From NCBI RefSeq assembly GCF_000002425.4, contig NC_037265.1, forward strand, positions 6,704,850 through 6,768,849: 64,000 nucleotides of DNA. The letters are read 5' to 3'. Position 1 is the first letter of the stretch. Each line of letters begins with the position of its first letter. Positions 24,854 to 36,999 of the stretch are shown here, piece after piece. The stretch is from Physcomitrium patens (Eukaryota > Streptophyta > Bryopsida > Funariales > Funariaceae). The notes under the pieces are model-generated. The model had not been told where the DNA came from. It saw only the letters and a program-made list of their open reading frames with translations, and searched no databases. Both the position numbers and the translations under genes were made by a program.

Positions 24854-26337
24854 TGTTGTATTGTAATACGTCTATATGATGAAAATATAAATGAAGAAGA
24901 TTTATTAATATTTAGTCACCTTGGGTGTTAGAAGCGGTGGCCAATTCTAGTGCAAATACTGAGAGGTCAAGTTCAGTCACCCCGTTACAGTCAGCTGGGA
25001 CATACTGAAATGCTCCATTTGATTCCAATAACGTGAGTCAACAGAAAAGAAAAGGACCAATTCAATGACGGGTGAGCTTGATTCGAAGAGCTAATTGGAT
25101 CCAATTTCAGAAGACCTCTAATCAGGTTCTATTATGGGCCTCTTACCCAATATGAGACCTGACTTGGTCGGGCAAACCAATGCGGTCCAATTACGGGGCT
25201 CCGATTCCGTTTCAGGTTGTTCCATTCTTTGTGCCATTTTGAGAACATCCTTTCGGTAAAAGGATTTCTTAAAGGCAAAAATGGGGGAGAAAGCTCCGTC
25301 GGCTGTTCCAATTCGGAGAGTCCAAGGCAGAAGAATAGGATCTTCTTAGGGTGAAAAGGGAGGATAGGTTAAGAAATGAAAAAGGAGAGAATCAGGGTTT
25401 TTAAGGGTCGGAGAGTTAGCTTCATGTTTTCAGGAAAAATTGGAGAATTAGTATTTTTTAAAGGTCAGAGAGCTAGCTTCATGCTTTCGGAAAATTGGAG
25501 AATTAGGGTTTTTTAAGGATCGGAGAGCTAGCTTTATGCTTTTGGGAGAAAAGACAGAGAATTGGGGGTTTTTTTTTCTTCATAGGATTTTGGAAAGATT
25601 GAGGCAATCGTTGCTCAAAGTCAGTGTTAAATTGGTGAACTGGATTTTTTTTTTGAAAGAGAGAAAAATCTGGTACTCTTGATTGTTGATGGAATGAGAG
25701 ATACTTCTATGGTTGAAATTCAGAGTTGTTTAGAAGGTTGAATATGGTGAATGCATGCATGGTTGTATTAATCTGATTGTATGGATAGAGGATATCTGCC
25801 AACAGTTTAAAGAGGTATTGGGAGTTGGTAAATTGGAGGTTTTTTAGGGTTTCTATGATAACATGGGACCTACCGACAGGGATAAGAGGAATATCAGCGA
25901 GCAGCCAAGGAACATCGGTGCAGATTACAGCATAGCCTCACAATCTATAAGCGGGGTTGAACAGGAACTTCTTGAGCATTTGAAAGGGCTTGCAGAGATA
26001 CTAGCGATAGATGTTTTACAATAAGTCGAAAGGACAAATCGAGGATCACACCTTCCCAAAGTTCACGGTCTAGGACTAAGATAATTAACGATAAAGATAA
26101 AATAAAAAAAAAAACATAAAATAAATAAAATAAAATAAAAATAACAAAAGAGATTGAAGTATATAGGGTCTCTAGGCATTTTATATTAGAATTAAGCTTT
26201 TACATTGCAATCCGATATAGATTGTATTTGGATAGTCAAGAACACAATACACTGCTTGAATACTAACGAAACACCATACTACCTCCTACAACCAGATGCC
26301 CAGCGCGTTCTCAAGCAAGATAGCACGTAATATAACA
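24854..26337 (+). repeat. 5' LTR of element A
   Basis: 1484 bases ending AATATAACA. It contains a threefold tandem repeat of about 58 bases (about 25396-25560) built on GGAGAGCTAGCTTCATGCTT. No clear TGG-type primer-binding site follows; the first bases inside are TAAGTCGTGAACCCGACGTG. Confidence 0.85.
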
Positions 26338-26384
26338 TAAGTCGTGAACCCGACGTGAAAGCTTGAGATGAAAGATATAGGATT

Positions 26385-28100
26385 TTGTTTGATTTTATTT
26401 TTATTTTTATGGAGAATGAAAATAAAAATTTTGAAGGATCTTTGGGAGGAGTTTTTGGTAGGGGTTCTTCTAAAGGACAAGATATGCACATGGATCCGTC
26501 TATTGCTAGTATGTTTCAAGCCTTCTCATTATCAATGCAGCAACAACAAAGCAATAATCGAAAAGAAGCTTTGGCAACCAAATCATTATAAGCAGTGGTC
26601 AATAAAATTGATCAATTTGATGGAAGGAATATTTCAAGGTATTTAAGATGTTATGTTTATGAAATGGAATTAAATCGGGTTTCTGAGAAGAAATTGGTTG
26701 AATTATTTGGACTTGCCACGATACCAGAGATAAGAGACCATATTACATCGATTACGGATCATTATGGGAATTCATGGGAGGTTTTTTTACATGCATTGAA
26801 AGACGAATATTTCTTGGAAGATGCTGATCACATTACTAAGAAGCTGTTTTTGGAATGGATTGAACGACCTAATAAGAATTTGCAAGCAATAGAGCTACTA
26901 AGAGAATTTGAGAGGCAATACTCTCAATTATCGAAGGTAGAAAAATTGACATTGGAGTCAAACAAAGTTGATCTATTTCTTCAAGCTACTGATGGAGAAT
27001 TACAAGGAAAATTAGAACTCCTTCTTGAAGACAAAGAAGAAGATGAAAGATTGACAATAAAGTGGAAGGACGTTGAAGATGCGGTGGGGTTGCTTACAAA
27101 AAGAGAAAGAAGGAAGGATAGGAGTAATATTCCGAAAATAGTACAAGCACCCAAAGCTCCAGTACATACAACACCACCAACAATGCCTACAATTCAACCT
27201 TCGACATCCTTATCAAAGAAGACAGATATGGGGATGGAAGAAATTATACGAGGAATACGAGATCTTTAAATCAAATTGGCAAGACTTAAAGAGAATACTT
27301 CTACAAAGAATTTGAAGAATGTTTCAAAACAAGGATATGTACAAAGATGCATCTGGTGTGATGACGCTTCACACACTAGGAAAGATTGCAATGAATTTAA
27401 TAATATGATACAGTAAGGAATTATTTGCTGAAAAGATGGAAAGATAGCATTAAAAGATAGGGAGGATCTTCTTCAAACGAATTTTGGCAAGGGAGGAATG
27501 AGAGCATTGGTTCAAGATTACTTAAAAGAGCATGAAACAGCAGCACGAGAAAGTACAAGTTATGGTGCTAGAGTAGATGATGACCTTGGTGGAAGTACGA
27601 AAACTACTGAGTTTTCGGCTTCTACCATTTCTACAATGCAAGAAGGGAAATTACCTCGAGAAGCATTATTGAGGATTGCAGCAACAATACGAAGTACAAC
27701 AGGTTGGGAGGATCGTGTTGAGTCTCTTTCAGTTCATACATATATTGCTATGAAGCTTTGATGGAAGAAAAGAGACAAAGAAATTTTGATGATACGAGAG
27801 AAGGAAATTCTTCTAAGAGGCAAACTCGAGGAGACAAGGCTCGGGAGGCAGCTTTACAAGAAATGCCTGTAAAGGATACCTCAGCATCATTGGAAGAAAA
27901 AACAAGGGAGACAAAAGATAAAGGTAAATCAATTGCTTATAAGCTACTTTCTGACATTGAAGTAACAACAAATTTGAAAGGAGTGTTGGAAGAACGTATA
28001 TTAAACGCTAAGGTGGAATTGATATTGAAAGAAGTTTTGGAAATTGCAAAGAAGGAGTTTCATGATGTTATCATTGACAGCATTAAGCGAAAGAGGTAAT
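26385..28100 (+). pseudogene. Element A gag
   Basis: Capsid-like region at 26385-27269: after one in-frame stop at 26589 the frame reads KIDQFDGRNISRYLRCYVYE, then LFGLATIPEIRDHI, WEVFLHALKDEYF and LREFERQYSQLSK. The C-terminal part has PT-rich low complexity (KAPVHTTPPTMPTIQPSTS). A canonical zinc knuckle CIWCDDASHTRKDC follows at 27348-27389 (C-x2-C-x4-H-x4-C). Downstream frames (27498-28099) continue with NFGKGGMRALVQDYLKEHE and a lysine-rich segment with DIEVTTNLKGVLEERILNAK. The frame is broken at 26589, 27270, about 27415 and 27760, so no complete gag is made. Confidence 0.8.
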
Positions 28101-28102
28101 TA

Positions 28103-28770
28103 ATGGGCAAAATTGGAATGAGTCATGCTATTGATACAAGAATATATAAAGATGAAGAAGAGGTTGATATTGGTTACAAGCAACCAACAAATAAAAAGAA
28201 TGGATGTAATCAACGAGTACATTTTAAAAATTATAGTGATAAGGAAATGGAAACTTTGAGCCATTATACTCGAAAGCATTGGGCAAGGGCAACTACTGAG
28301 GTATTGGTGAAAGTAGGAGATATAGAAGAACCAATGGTTGCTTTAGTCGACCATGGTTCTGAAATAAATCTAATGTCTAAAGATCTTTATAAGAAACAAA
28401 AATGGCCAATTGATATGGAACATGGATGGGCAATACGAGCAGCTAATAATACAAGGGACGAATTATATGGAGCTTGTCCACATGTCAAAATTTGGATTGA
28501 GGATGTTGCGACGGAGCAACATTTCTTTGTTCAGATACAACGTCTTATCTGTTGATTTTAGGACAACCTTATATTATGGCAACACGGATGGAAACAAAAG
28601 TACTTGATGATGGTTCTGCTTATGCAAGGGTATACAGTAAAGATGGGAAGAAAGCTGTACAATTTCTAACAGTACCTCCTAACCATGAACGGAATCGAGA
28701 TAGGTTGAAGGAGAAACCATTGCCAAAGATTGTTGAAGGATTTAAGGATTTTGGAGAGGTACCACTATAA
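28103..28770 (+). pseudogene. Element A aspartic protease domain
   Basis: After HYTRKHWARATTEVLVKVGD the frame reads VALVDHGSEINLMSKDLYKK at about 28335-28395. The position is that of the D-S/T-G active site, but here it is D-H-G. The flap and C-terminal strand follow (GWAIRAANNTRDELYGACPH), then a one-base frameshift near 28535, then LILGQPYIMATRMETKVLDD. The frame ends GFKDFGEVPL at 28767. D-H-G looks like a family feature rather than damage, because the surrounding residues are intact. Confidence 0.75.
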
Positions 28771-29006
28771 AGCAAGATTATGGAGGTACAAAAGAGGAGG
28801 TACTCTCACGAGATGAAGGTGCCTTTGATGCGAGTTCTATTGGTATTTTGGAGAATGGAAATATTATATATAAGAGAGTTGATGATTTTAAAAGAAAAGA
28901 AAGAAAAAGATTATATAATATTGAAGGAGAATTACGCAAGTTAGGTACATTGTAAGATGATGAGAGGATTTTAGGTGTTTATGAAGAAAATGGACTGGAA
29001 GATTCA

Positions 29007-30985
29007 TTGGAATTGATTACATCAATTGGGTTAGGGGATAATGATAAGATTGTTGAGATTCATTCGAGAGAGGTTTATACCATACTTGAATCTTTTCAAG
29101 CACCAGAAGTCACTGTAGAGACGAGATATAAAATGACAGATAAGAAGGTAAAGCCTATTGTCGGACCATTACCAGAAGATTCTAAAGAACAAATGGGAGA
29201 AGCATCAAAAGAAGCAAGTTTAAGAGATCCAATGAGTATTGGACATTAGTTTACTAAAGAGACTTTTGAAGAATTGAAGATTAATTCTGATGGTTCTTTA
29301 TTGCCAGAGGAAATTACTTGCTTCAAAAAGATGTTGGCTAAACAAGGTAGATCGTTTGCCTTCGAATCTTATGAAATTGGGTGTGTGGATCCGAATATTA
29401 TAACACCTATGCTTATCTTCACTATACCGTATGTACCTTGGAATCTAAGACCGATTCCGGTACTAAGGGCACATTTATCTAAATTGGTGGAACTATTAAA
29501 AGAAAAGATAAAGATGAAAATATTGAAACCCTCATTCATGACGTATTCTAGTCGATGGTTTACGATACCTAAGAAGAATGGATCACTACGTTTTATTCAA
29601 GATATGCAACCGGTGAATGCATTAACTATCAAGAATGAAGGAATTGGACCTATTGTGGATGAATTTGCTGAGGCGTTTGTAAGAAGGGCGATCTATTCAA
29701 TGATGACTTGTATTTAGATTATGATCAATTTCAACTTGCTGAAGGAAGTAGAGATATGACGACGATGAGGACACCACTTAGATTGGTTAGAATATGCACT
29801 CTTCCTCAAGGTGCAACCAACTCAATTGTACATATAATGAATGGAATGAATAAGATATTGAGAGATTTTATTCCGGAGAAGACTATGCCTTTTCTGGATG
29901 ATGTTCCTATAAAAAGGTGCAGAGAAGGAGACAAGGATGAAACTTTAGATAAGAGGGAGTATTGCAAATATGTTGTTGTTCATATACAAGATTGTGAAAA
30001 GATTTTAACTCGGCTTGGAAAAGTTCATCTTACATTATTGGATATGAAGTCTGTATTTAGAGGAGAAGAGGTTGTGATTGTTGGACATTTATGTGGATCT
30101 TATGGAAGAAAACCAGATCCGACTAAAATTGATGCAATTGAAAGGATGAAAGAGGATTGTGATTCTTTAACAGAGGTTCGCAGGTTTTTAGGTGCATGTG
30201 TATTTTATCGAATCTGGATCCCTCATTATGCTCACACAGCGGATCCATTATATGAACTGTTACGCAAGGACTACCGATTTAAATGGGAAAAAAGGCATAT
30301 TCAGGCAATGCAAAGATTGAAGAAATTATTGATGTCATCTCCAATATTGAGGAAGGTTGATTATAAGTGCAATAGACCAGTGATTCTTACTGTGGACACT
30401 AGTCCAATTACCTTTGGATGGGATGTGGGTCAAGATGATTCAAGTGGGAATAGATTTGCAGTTCGATTTGGAGCTAAAGTTTTAAGTATTCATTAGCGTG
30501 CATATTCGCAAGTCAAAAGAGAACTTTGGGAAGTTGTTTCGGCTATGAAAGCTGAAAAGGACTATTTGATTGGGACAGTAGTAGTAATTGAAATAGATTG
30601 CTTGCCATTGCTTGGAATGATTACTAACTGTTCAACGCCAGATATTACAATGTTAAGATGGATTCCTTATATTAAGTCACTAAATCCGAAATTTAAGCAT
30701 ATAATTGGGAAGGATAATTTAGTAGCAGACATGCTATCTCGAGCAAGATACGAGAGAGAAGACGAAATGGTTGAAGACATTGATGACGTTGGATCAAAAT
30801 TCTATTCAATATCAAATCTCAACAGAGAAGACAAGTTATTTCTTGAAGAATCTTATGAAGGAGAATTATTGGATATTAGTCATTACTTGAATACCTTGAC
30901 TAAGAAGAGGAATTGGTCTACAAAAAAATTCAAACAAATAAGAAAACAAGCATATGGATTTTTGTTTCCAGATGGATTCTTATAG
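29007..30985 (+). pseudogene. Element A reverse transcriptase and RNase H
   Basis: RT begins about 29385 with VDPNIITPMLIFTIPYVPWN and LRPIPVLRAHLSKLVELLKE. The fingers block is SRWFTIPKKNGSLRFIQDM, followed by QPVNALTIKNEGIGPIVDEF; the palm has FQLAEGSRDMTTMRTPLRL, LPQGATNSIVHIMNGMN and TMPFLDDVPIK (YxDD box as FLDD near 29886). The thumb is VGHLCGSYGRKPDPTKIDAI and VRRFLGACVFYRIWIPHYAH. RNase H has VILTVDTSPITFGWDVGQ and, after a stop at 30494, QVKRELWEVVSAMKAEKDYL and NLVADMLSRARYE. Stops lie at about 29716 and 30494, and one at 30983 before integrase. Confidence 0.85.
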
Positions 30986-30999
30986 AAGAGACCGAAGAA

Positions 31000-32244
31000 A
31001 GGAATTGGGATGCCACAACGAGTGATAGGCAAAAAAGAAGAAAAACTAAAATTATTAAAGCAGTTTCATGATAGTTTATGGGTAGGGCATAGAGGAATCT
31101 GGGCTACTTTTGCTAAACTCAAGGAACGATATTGGTGGAAAAATATGTATTAAGATGTGCTCTCATTTGTAGAGTCATGTGAAATTTGTCAATCGTATTC
31201 TAATATCCAACATCGAGATGGTCTTCATCCTACGTATCCTCTGGCTATTCATTTTAAATGGGTTGTTGATTTGGTTTTTATGCCAATTGGGTTATGGCAG
31301 ATGAGATATTTGATCTTAGCTCGTGAAGATTTATCAAATCAAATAGAAAGAAGAGCATTGAAGATAAAATCTACAGAGGGGATTTGTAGGTTTTTGCTTG
31401 AAGATGTCATTTGCTGCTACGGATGCATAGGAAAAATCACTGCAGATCGTGGAGAATTAAATGCACAAAAAGCTCGTAAGTTCTTTGAAAGATGTGGAGT
31501 TAAACTATCATTGACTACTGCTTATAATCCGGAAGAGAATGCAAAAAGCGAACGTGGTCACCCACCGATTGTGAAAGCATTAGTTAAAGCTTGTAATGGA
31601 AAAGTTAGAGAGTGGCCACAGCTTTTGTCATTTGCATTATGGGCTGATCGAATAACACATAGTTTAGTGACAGGATATATGCCAGTAGAACTTATGACAG
31701 GTCGAAAATCAATTATGCCGATTGAAGAAAAGGTACTTACTTAGAGTATGCTACTATGGGAAGATGGATTGACAAGAGAAGAATTTCTCGCTATTAGGAT
31801 TTGACAATTGGAACAAAGATCGGAAGATGTACAAATAGCATTGGAAAGGTTAAAAAGAACAAGGTTACAAAATAAGGCGCGATTCAATAAGCAACATCGA
31901 TTGAGACCTAAAGCAATTGAAGAAGGTGATTGGGTACTTGTTTATGATAGTAGTCTGAACAACCAATATAGCACTTTACGGAAGTTTTCAAAACGTTGGT
32001 TTGGACTGTATGTAGTAACAACTATTCATGATAATGTGACTTACTCATTGCGGGAGTTAGATGGCACAAGGTTAAAAATACCAATTGCAGGGAAGAGAGT
32101 GAAATAATTTAAACAAAGAAATATAGAAATAAATATAGAAGACCTTAATGAAGACATAGATATTCCGCAGTGGGAAGATGAAATTGATTTGGATAACAGA
32201 GACGGTGGAGATAGACTAGACGAATATTTGGAGAACATATTGTG
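31000..32244 (+). pseudogene. Element A integrase
   Basis: Zinc-binding part near 31060-31190: KQFHDSLWVGHRGIWATFAK, then FVESCEICQSY (HHCC). Core domain 31157-31744: WVVDLVFMPIGLWQMRYLIL (first Asp), GKITADRGELNAQKARKFF (second Asp), AYNPEENAKSERGHPPIVKA (third acidic Glu). Then WADRITHSLVTGYMPVELMT. After stops at 31741-31743 and 31801-31803 comes the C-terminal domain with EEGDWVLVYDSSLNNQYS and a GPY/F-like KRWFGLYVV. The tail 32108-32244 is acidic (NEDIDIPQWEDEIDLDNRDG) and shows no chromodomain or PHD finger. Confidence 0.85.
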
Positions 32245-32312
32245 AATCAAATGGCAACTAAGTTAATTGGTGCATATCGGAGGATGCACATGTTCAGAGG
32301 GAGTGGATGTCA

Positions 32313-35054
32313 TGTTGTAATACGTTTATATGATGAAAATATAAATGAAGAAGATTTATTAATATTTAGTCACCTTGGATGTTAGAAGCGGTGGCCAATT
32401 CTAGTGCAAATACTAAGAGGCCAGGTTCAGTCACTCTGTTACAATCAACCGGGGCATATTGAAATGCTCCATTCGATTCCAATAACAAGATTCAGTAGAA
32501 AGGAAAAGGACCAATTCAATGACAGGTGAGCCTGGTTCGAAGAACTAATTAGATCCAATTTCAGAAGACCTCTAATCTAGGTCCTATTATGGACCTCTTA
32601 CCCAATATGAGACCTGACTTGGTCGGGCAACCCAATGCGGTCCAATTACGGGGCTCCAATTTTGTTTCAGGCTGTTCCGTTCTTTGTGCCATTTTGGAAA
32701 CGTCCTTTCGGTAAAAAGATCTCTTAAAGGCAAAAATGGGAGAGAAAGCTCCGTCGGCTGTTCCAATTTGGAGAGTCCAAGGCGGAAGAATAAGATCTTC
32801 TCAGGATAAAAGCGGAGGATAGGTTAAGAAATGAAAAAGGGGAGAATCAGGGTTTTTAAAGGTTGGAGAGCTAGCTTCATGTTTTCGGGGAAAATTGGAG
32901 AATTAGTATTTTTTAAAGGTCAGAGAGCTAGCTTCATGCTTTCGGAAAATTGGAGAATTAGGTTTTTTTTAAGGGTTGGAGAGCTAGCTTCATGCTTTCA
33001 GAAGAAAAGACAGAGAATTGGGGGTTTTTTTTTCTTCATAGGGTTTTGGGAAGATTGAGGCAATCGTTGCTGAAAGTCAGTGTTATATTGGTGAATTGGA
33101 TTTTTTTTCCGAAAGAGAGAAAAATCTAGTACTCTTGATTGTTGATGAAATGGGAGATACTTCTGTGGTTGAAATTCAGAGTTGTCTAGAAGGTTGAGTA
33201 TGTTGAATGCATGCATGGTTGTGTTAATCTGACTATACGGTTAGTGGATATCTCCCAACAGTTTAAAGAGGTATTGGGAGTTGGTAAATTAGAGGTTGTT
33301 TAGGGTTTTTATGATAACTGGGGACCTACCGACAAGGATAAGAAGAATATGAGTGAGCGGCCAAGGAACATCGGTGCAGATTACAGCATAGCCTCACAAT
33401 CTGTAAGCGGGATTGAATTGGAACTTCTTGAGCATTCGAAAGGGCTTGCAAAGACACTAGAGATAGATGTTTCACAACAAGTCGGTGTCGGGGTAGAGAG
33501 GTTTTGCCTCAAGAAAGCGCTGGGCTTCTGGCTGTCACTAATTGCTCAATCAAGCTTAAAATAAGGAAACTCTAATTTTATATATATAAGTTCTCCTTTT
33601 GGGACAATTACACCAAATACTTAAGTCTTAAATAACCAAAAACATCCAAAATATGTTAGAAGTACTCTAAAACCTTGTATATCCTTGTGTGGAAATTCTC
33701 CCGAACCTCAACACCTCATAACTCTTGATCCAACCGTCCAAACAAGATCAAAATTTACATGAAGTACTAATATGTTGTTTTTAATTTATACAACAAATTT
33801 CAACAGCAAATTCGGTGCGGATCTTAAGATATCTTCAAAACCCTAACAGTCACTTCAAACCCTAATCTTTATATACTCGCGCACAATTTTCTTCATATCT
33901 CACAAACCATAAGTTCAAATGCCATGAAACTTGTATAGATAGCTTTTTAACACAAATTTTTACATTCTCCCAAAATTTGAGCCAAAATTTCATTCGAAAA
34001 CTCAAGTTATGGCTTCTAACACTACTTTGAACAAAACCGCTCACTTACTGCCTTTGATTTGAATGCGCTGTCTTTAACTCCCTATAACTCCTTCATATAA
34101 ACTCCAAATGCAAAATTTCCTTCGCAAAAGATGTATGTCTTGAAGTTGCGCTTCCAGCCGCACCTTCCGATCTCCAAAAGCTTCCGTAAGACTCCTCTTA
34201 AACTCAAAAGAGTAACAGTAGGTCTCAAATTGACACCTTAACTTCAAACGGCTATAACTTATTCACCCTAACTCCAAATCCTATAAAATTTGCACAAAAA
34301 TTGTAGCCAAAACCCTAAACTTTACAACCCTTGCCTCTGATTTCCTAATGGCTTCTTTGAAGTCGCCGAAACCCTTATCAAGGTCGCGGGCAGCCTCCTA
34401 AAAGCCCATTGGACATGGATTTCGACCAATGGGGATGAAGATCCTTATTTCTACCTTCATCCAACCATGCCTTGGTTTCATCCCTGCCAATTAACCTCCT
34501 ATTAGTTTAAATATTCATCTTTAGGCCCCTATCTCCTCTCAAGGCTTCATACTTAACATTAAGGTTCTATAACTTTTATATACTATAATCAAACTAAGTA
34601 AGGAAAACAAAATAAAGTTTTTTTTTTTTACCAACTCTTTTTAATTTAATCTATTAATCACTTTAATACACATTTAGATTTATTAACATATAATATGTTT
34701 TAACTAATTTTTACATACTATAAGCATTTACAGTACGACATTGGAAGGACAGATCGAGGATCACAGCTTGCCAAAGTTCACGGTCTAGGATTAAGGTAAT
34801 TAACGATAAAGATAAAATAATAAAAAAAAACATAAAATAAAATAAAATAAAATAAAAATAACAAAAGAGATTGAAGTATATAGAGTCTCTAGGTATTTTA
34901 TATTGGAATTAAGCTTTTACATTGCAATCTGATATAGATTGTATTTGGGTAGTGAAGAACACGATACACTACTTGAGTACTAGCGAAACACCATACTACC
35001 TCCTACAACCAGACGCCCGGCGCGTTCTCAAGCAAGATAGCACGTAATATGACA
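32313..35054 (+). repeat. 3' LTR of element A (interrupted by solo LTR B2)
   Basis: Two halves, 32313-33485 and 34745-35054, together match the 5' LTR from TGTTGTAATACG to AATATGACA. The first half carries the same threefold tandem repeat (about 32840-33000). Bases 34741-34744 (TTGG) are the second copy of the nested element's target duplication. Confidence 0.88.
33486..34740 (+). repeat. Solo LTR B2 (family B, cleanest copy)
   Basis: 1255 bases from TGTCGGGGTAGAG to CAGTACGACA, inserted in the 3' LTR of element A. Flanks TCGG (33482-33485) and TTGG (34741-34744) form a 4-base target duplication with one CpG transition; removing the insert and one copy restores the uninterrupted 5' LTR sequence of A exactly in register. 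It is the youngest datable insertion of this nest. Confidence 0.9.
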
Positions 35055-35690
35055 GCGTCTTCACAAATATTATTTAGCCTCAACTTATAAAGATGTAGCA
35101 GCGTTGGCTTCTTCAGTCAATGGCGTTGGCTTATCACCCTTTGAATTGGTGACCTTCTCCTCTGCTACATCTTCATCATCTACCTCGGTATTCGAGGATT
35201 CTCTATCCAAACGTGCCTTCAGATCTTCATTCAACAAACTCAATTCCCGTACCTAAGACTTATGTCGGATAATTTGGTTGTCACGCTCCTCCAATATCTT
35301 TTGTCATTCTTCTGTCGCTTTCAAAGGTATCTCCAAAGATGTTATCGTTGAAAGTAGTATATTAGTCTATACTAAATTATTAGCATCCTTCACTAATACG
35401 GCTAGGTTAGTTTGCAACATCACAATGTCTACCTGTAGCCGTTCTTGCCATTCCTTCCAATCGGTCTCCATCTTTACTGTCTCAGATACTATGTTCGCCA
35501 TCTTTTCTTTAACCACAAAAGAAAACATGATGCTTGTCAAGAGCCCCCCTCCTACTTCTTACTATAGTCCAATCAATTGGGTCGAGTCCCCTTTTTGTGA
35601 CAAAAAATCCATCCCGGGTGTATGGATAGTAAAGTTTAAGCCGATTGCCATTGATTCATATCGTAAATTTAGTACCCATAAAATCTTCTA
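35055..35690 (-). pseudogene. Element C accessory ORF, coiled-coil C-terminus
   Basis: The minus strand (35560 downward) reads SETVKMETDWKEWQERLQVD, then TNLAVLVKDANNL, then after one stop VRELSLLNEDLKARLDRESS and VDDEDVAEEKVTNSKGDK, ending at a stop near 35090. Heptads and charge indicate a coiled coil. VREL-x(2,3)-NEDL is shared with the element E accessory ORF at 3340-3390. It is downstream of integrase in the element's reading direction. Confidence 0.7.
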
Positions 35691-35989
35691 ATTGTATTGA
35701 ACCATTTGGAAATCCTTTAATAACTCGATATAGCCCATGCCATCAAACTTGAAATTTTCTTGGAATATTTTTAAATCGACTATCATAAAGAAGTATCAAA
35801 TCATTTGGCATAAAAGCCTTTGGTCTAAGATTACTATCATAATAAGTCTTCCTTCATTTTTGTGTCGTTTCCATTATCATTAATGCATTGGCTCTAGTTT
35901 CATCTAATTTTTTTAATTCTTCTAAACGGTGCCGTAATGAATCCTCATCTCCCAATCTAGTATCTATAGCAATTTGTAAACTTTGGACT

Positions 35990-36768
35990 TCCAATTTAAT
36001 AAGTAATATTGTTTCTTGGCCATAAACCAATTGGAAAGGGATAGTATTGGTAGTAACTTTATACGCAGTATGGTATGCCTATAAAGTTACGAACAACTTA
36101 GTATCCCAATCTGTTCTTGCTCTTGAAATAGTTTTTGTTAAGATTTTACATAAAATTCTATTAGTCTTTTATGTTTGTCTATTGGCTCTAGAGTGATATG
36201 GTGTAGTCTTTCGATGTTTTATCTCATATTTAGCTATGAGTGCTTCGATTGTATTATTTATATAATGAATTCCTCGATCACTAACCAATTTTTGTGGACA
36301 ACTAAACCATGTAATAATATTTTCATACAAAAAAGTTGCTACTGTACTTGTACTATCAGTTTTTGTAGCTGCGACTTCAGCCCATTTTGTTACATAATCC
36401 GTTACTATCTGTATATACCATTTTTGTCCATTTCTTGAGGCTGATGCAATTGGTCCCACAAAATCAATTTCCCATTTTTCAAAAGGTACTTGAGCCACAA
36501 TTGATATCAATGGCATTGCTGAAGTTCCAGTAGGTCGACCCGTTCTCTGACATGGATCACAATGACGGATGAATTGGTGGGCATCTGCAAACATTGTTAG
36601 CCACCAATAACCAGCCCGTAAAGCTTTACGAGCCGTGTTGTCCCCCGCAAAATGTCCACCACAACTATGCAAGTGGCAACCTTCTAATATAATACTCACT
36701 TTAGCATGATAAATATACCATCGTAAAACTCCATCCTTGCCTTGTTTATATAAAGCTTCACCAATCAT
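35990..36768 (-). pseudogene. Element C integrase
   Basis: 36169-36768 encodes HSCGGHFAGDNTARKALRAG, then FIRHCDPCQRTGRP (the HHCC zinc domain), then FEKWEIDFVGPIASASRNGQ (first Asp), KLVSDRGIHYINNTIEALIA (second Asp) and TTPYHSRANRQT. The frame breaks at about 36170 just where the third acidic residue is expected; the rest of the core is degraded to 35990. Element D shows the same region with the glutamate kept. Confidence 0.85.
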
Positions 36769-36999
36769 CGTATAAGGTGCACATTTTAATATTAAGTGTC
36801 ATTTAAGCTTTTCATTGAAATTAAGTGGGAAGGTTTAAAATGTCAAGTATTGAATTATTTCATCATACTCTAGAATAATTACATCTATCATAAATAGTTT
36901 TACATTGTGTAGTGCATCGTTAATGGGTTCATTACTCAATATATTGGATAACCGAGATAAATGGTCCACATTGGAATGTGATTTTCTTGGTCTTACTTA

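Larger units (their letters stand above)
24854..35054 (+). mobile_element. Element A: near full-length Ty3/gypsy retrotransposon nested in C
   Basis: 5' LTR 24854-26337 and 3' LTR 32313-35054 (1483 bases once nested LTR B2 and its 4-base duplication are removed, against 1484 for the 5' copy). Between them are gag, protease, RT, RNase H and integrase in one direction. A purine-rich tract (AGAGGGAGTGGATG) lies directly before the 3' LTR. Probable target duplication: GCAT at 24850-24853 and GCGT at 35055-35058, differing by one CpG transition. The internal frames are long with about ten stops or frameshifts, so it is younger than the elements around it. Pol is unlike that of C, D, G or H and recalls a lineage I know mainly from fungi and seedless plants. 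Confidence 0.88.

Noticed and set aside
24854-26337. First reading of this LTR as ending at about 26030
   Set aside because: The repeat with 32313-35054 continues beyond 26030 once LTR B2 is taken out, giving an end at 26337 and a TG...CA boundary.
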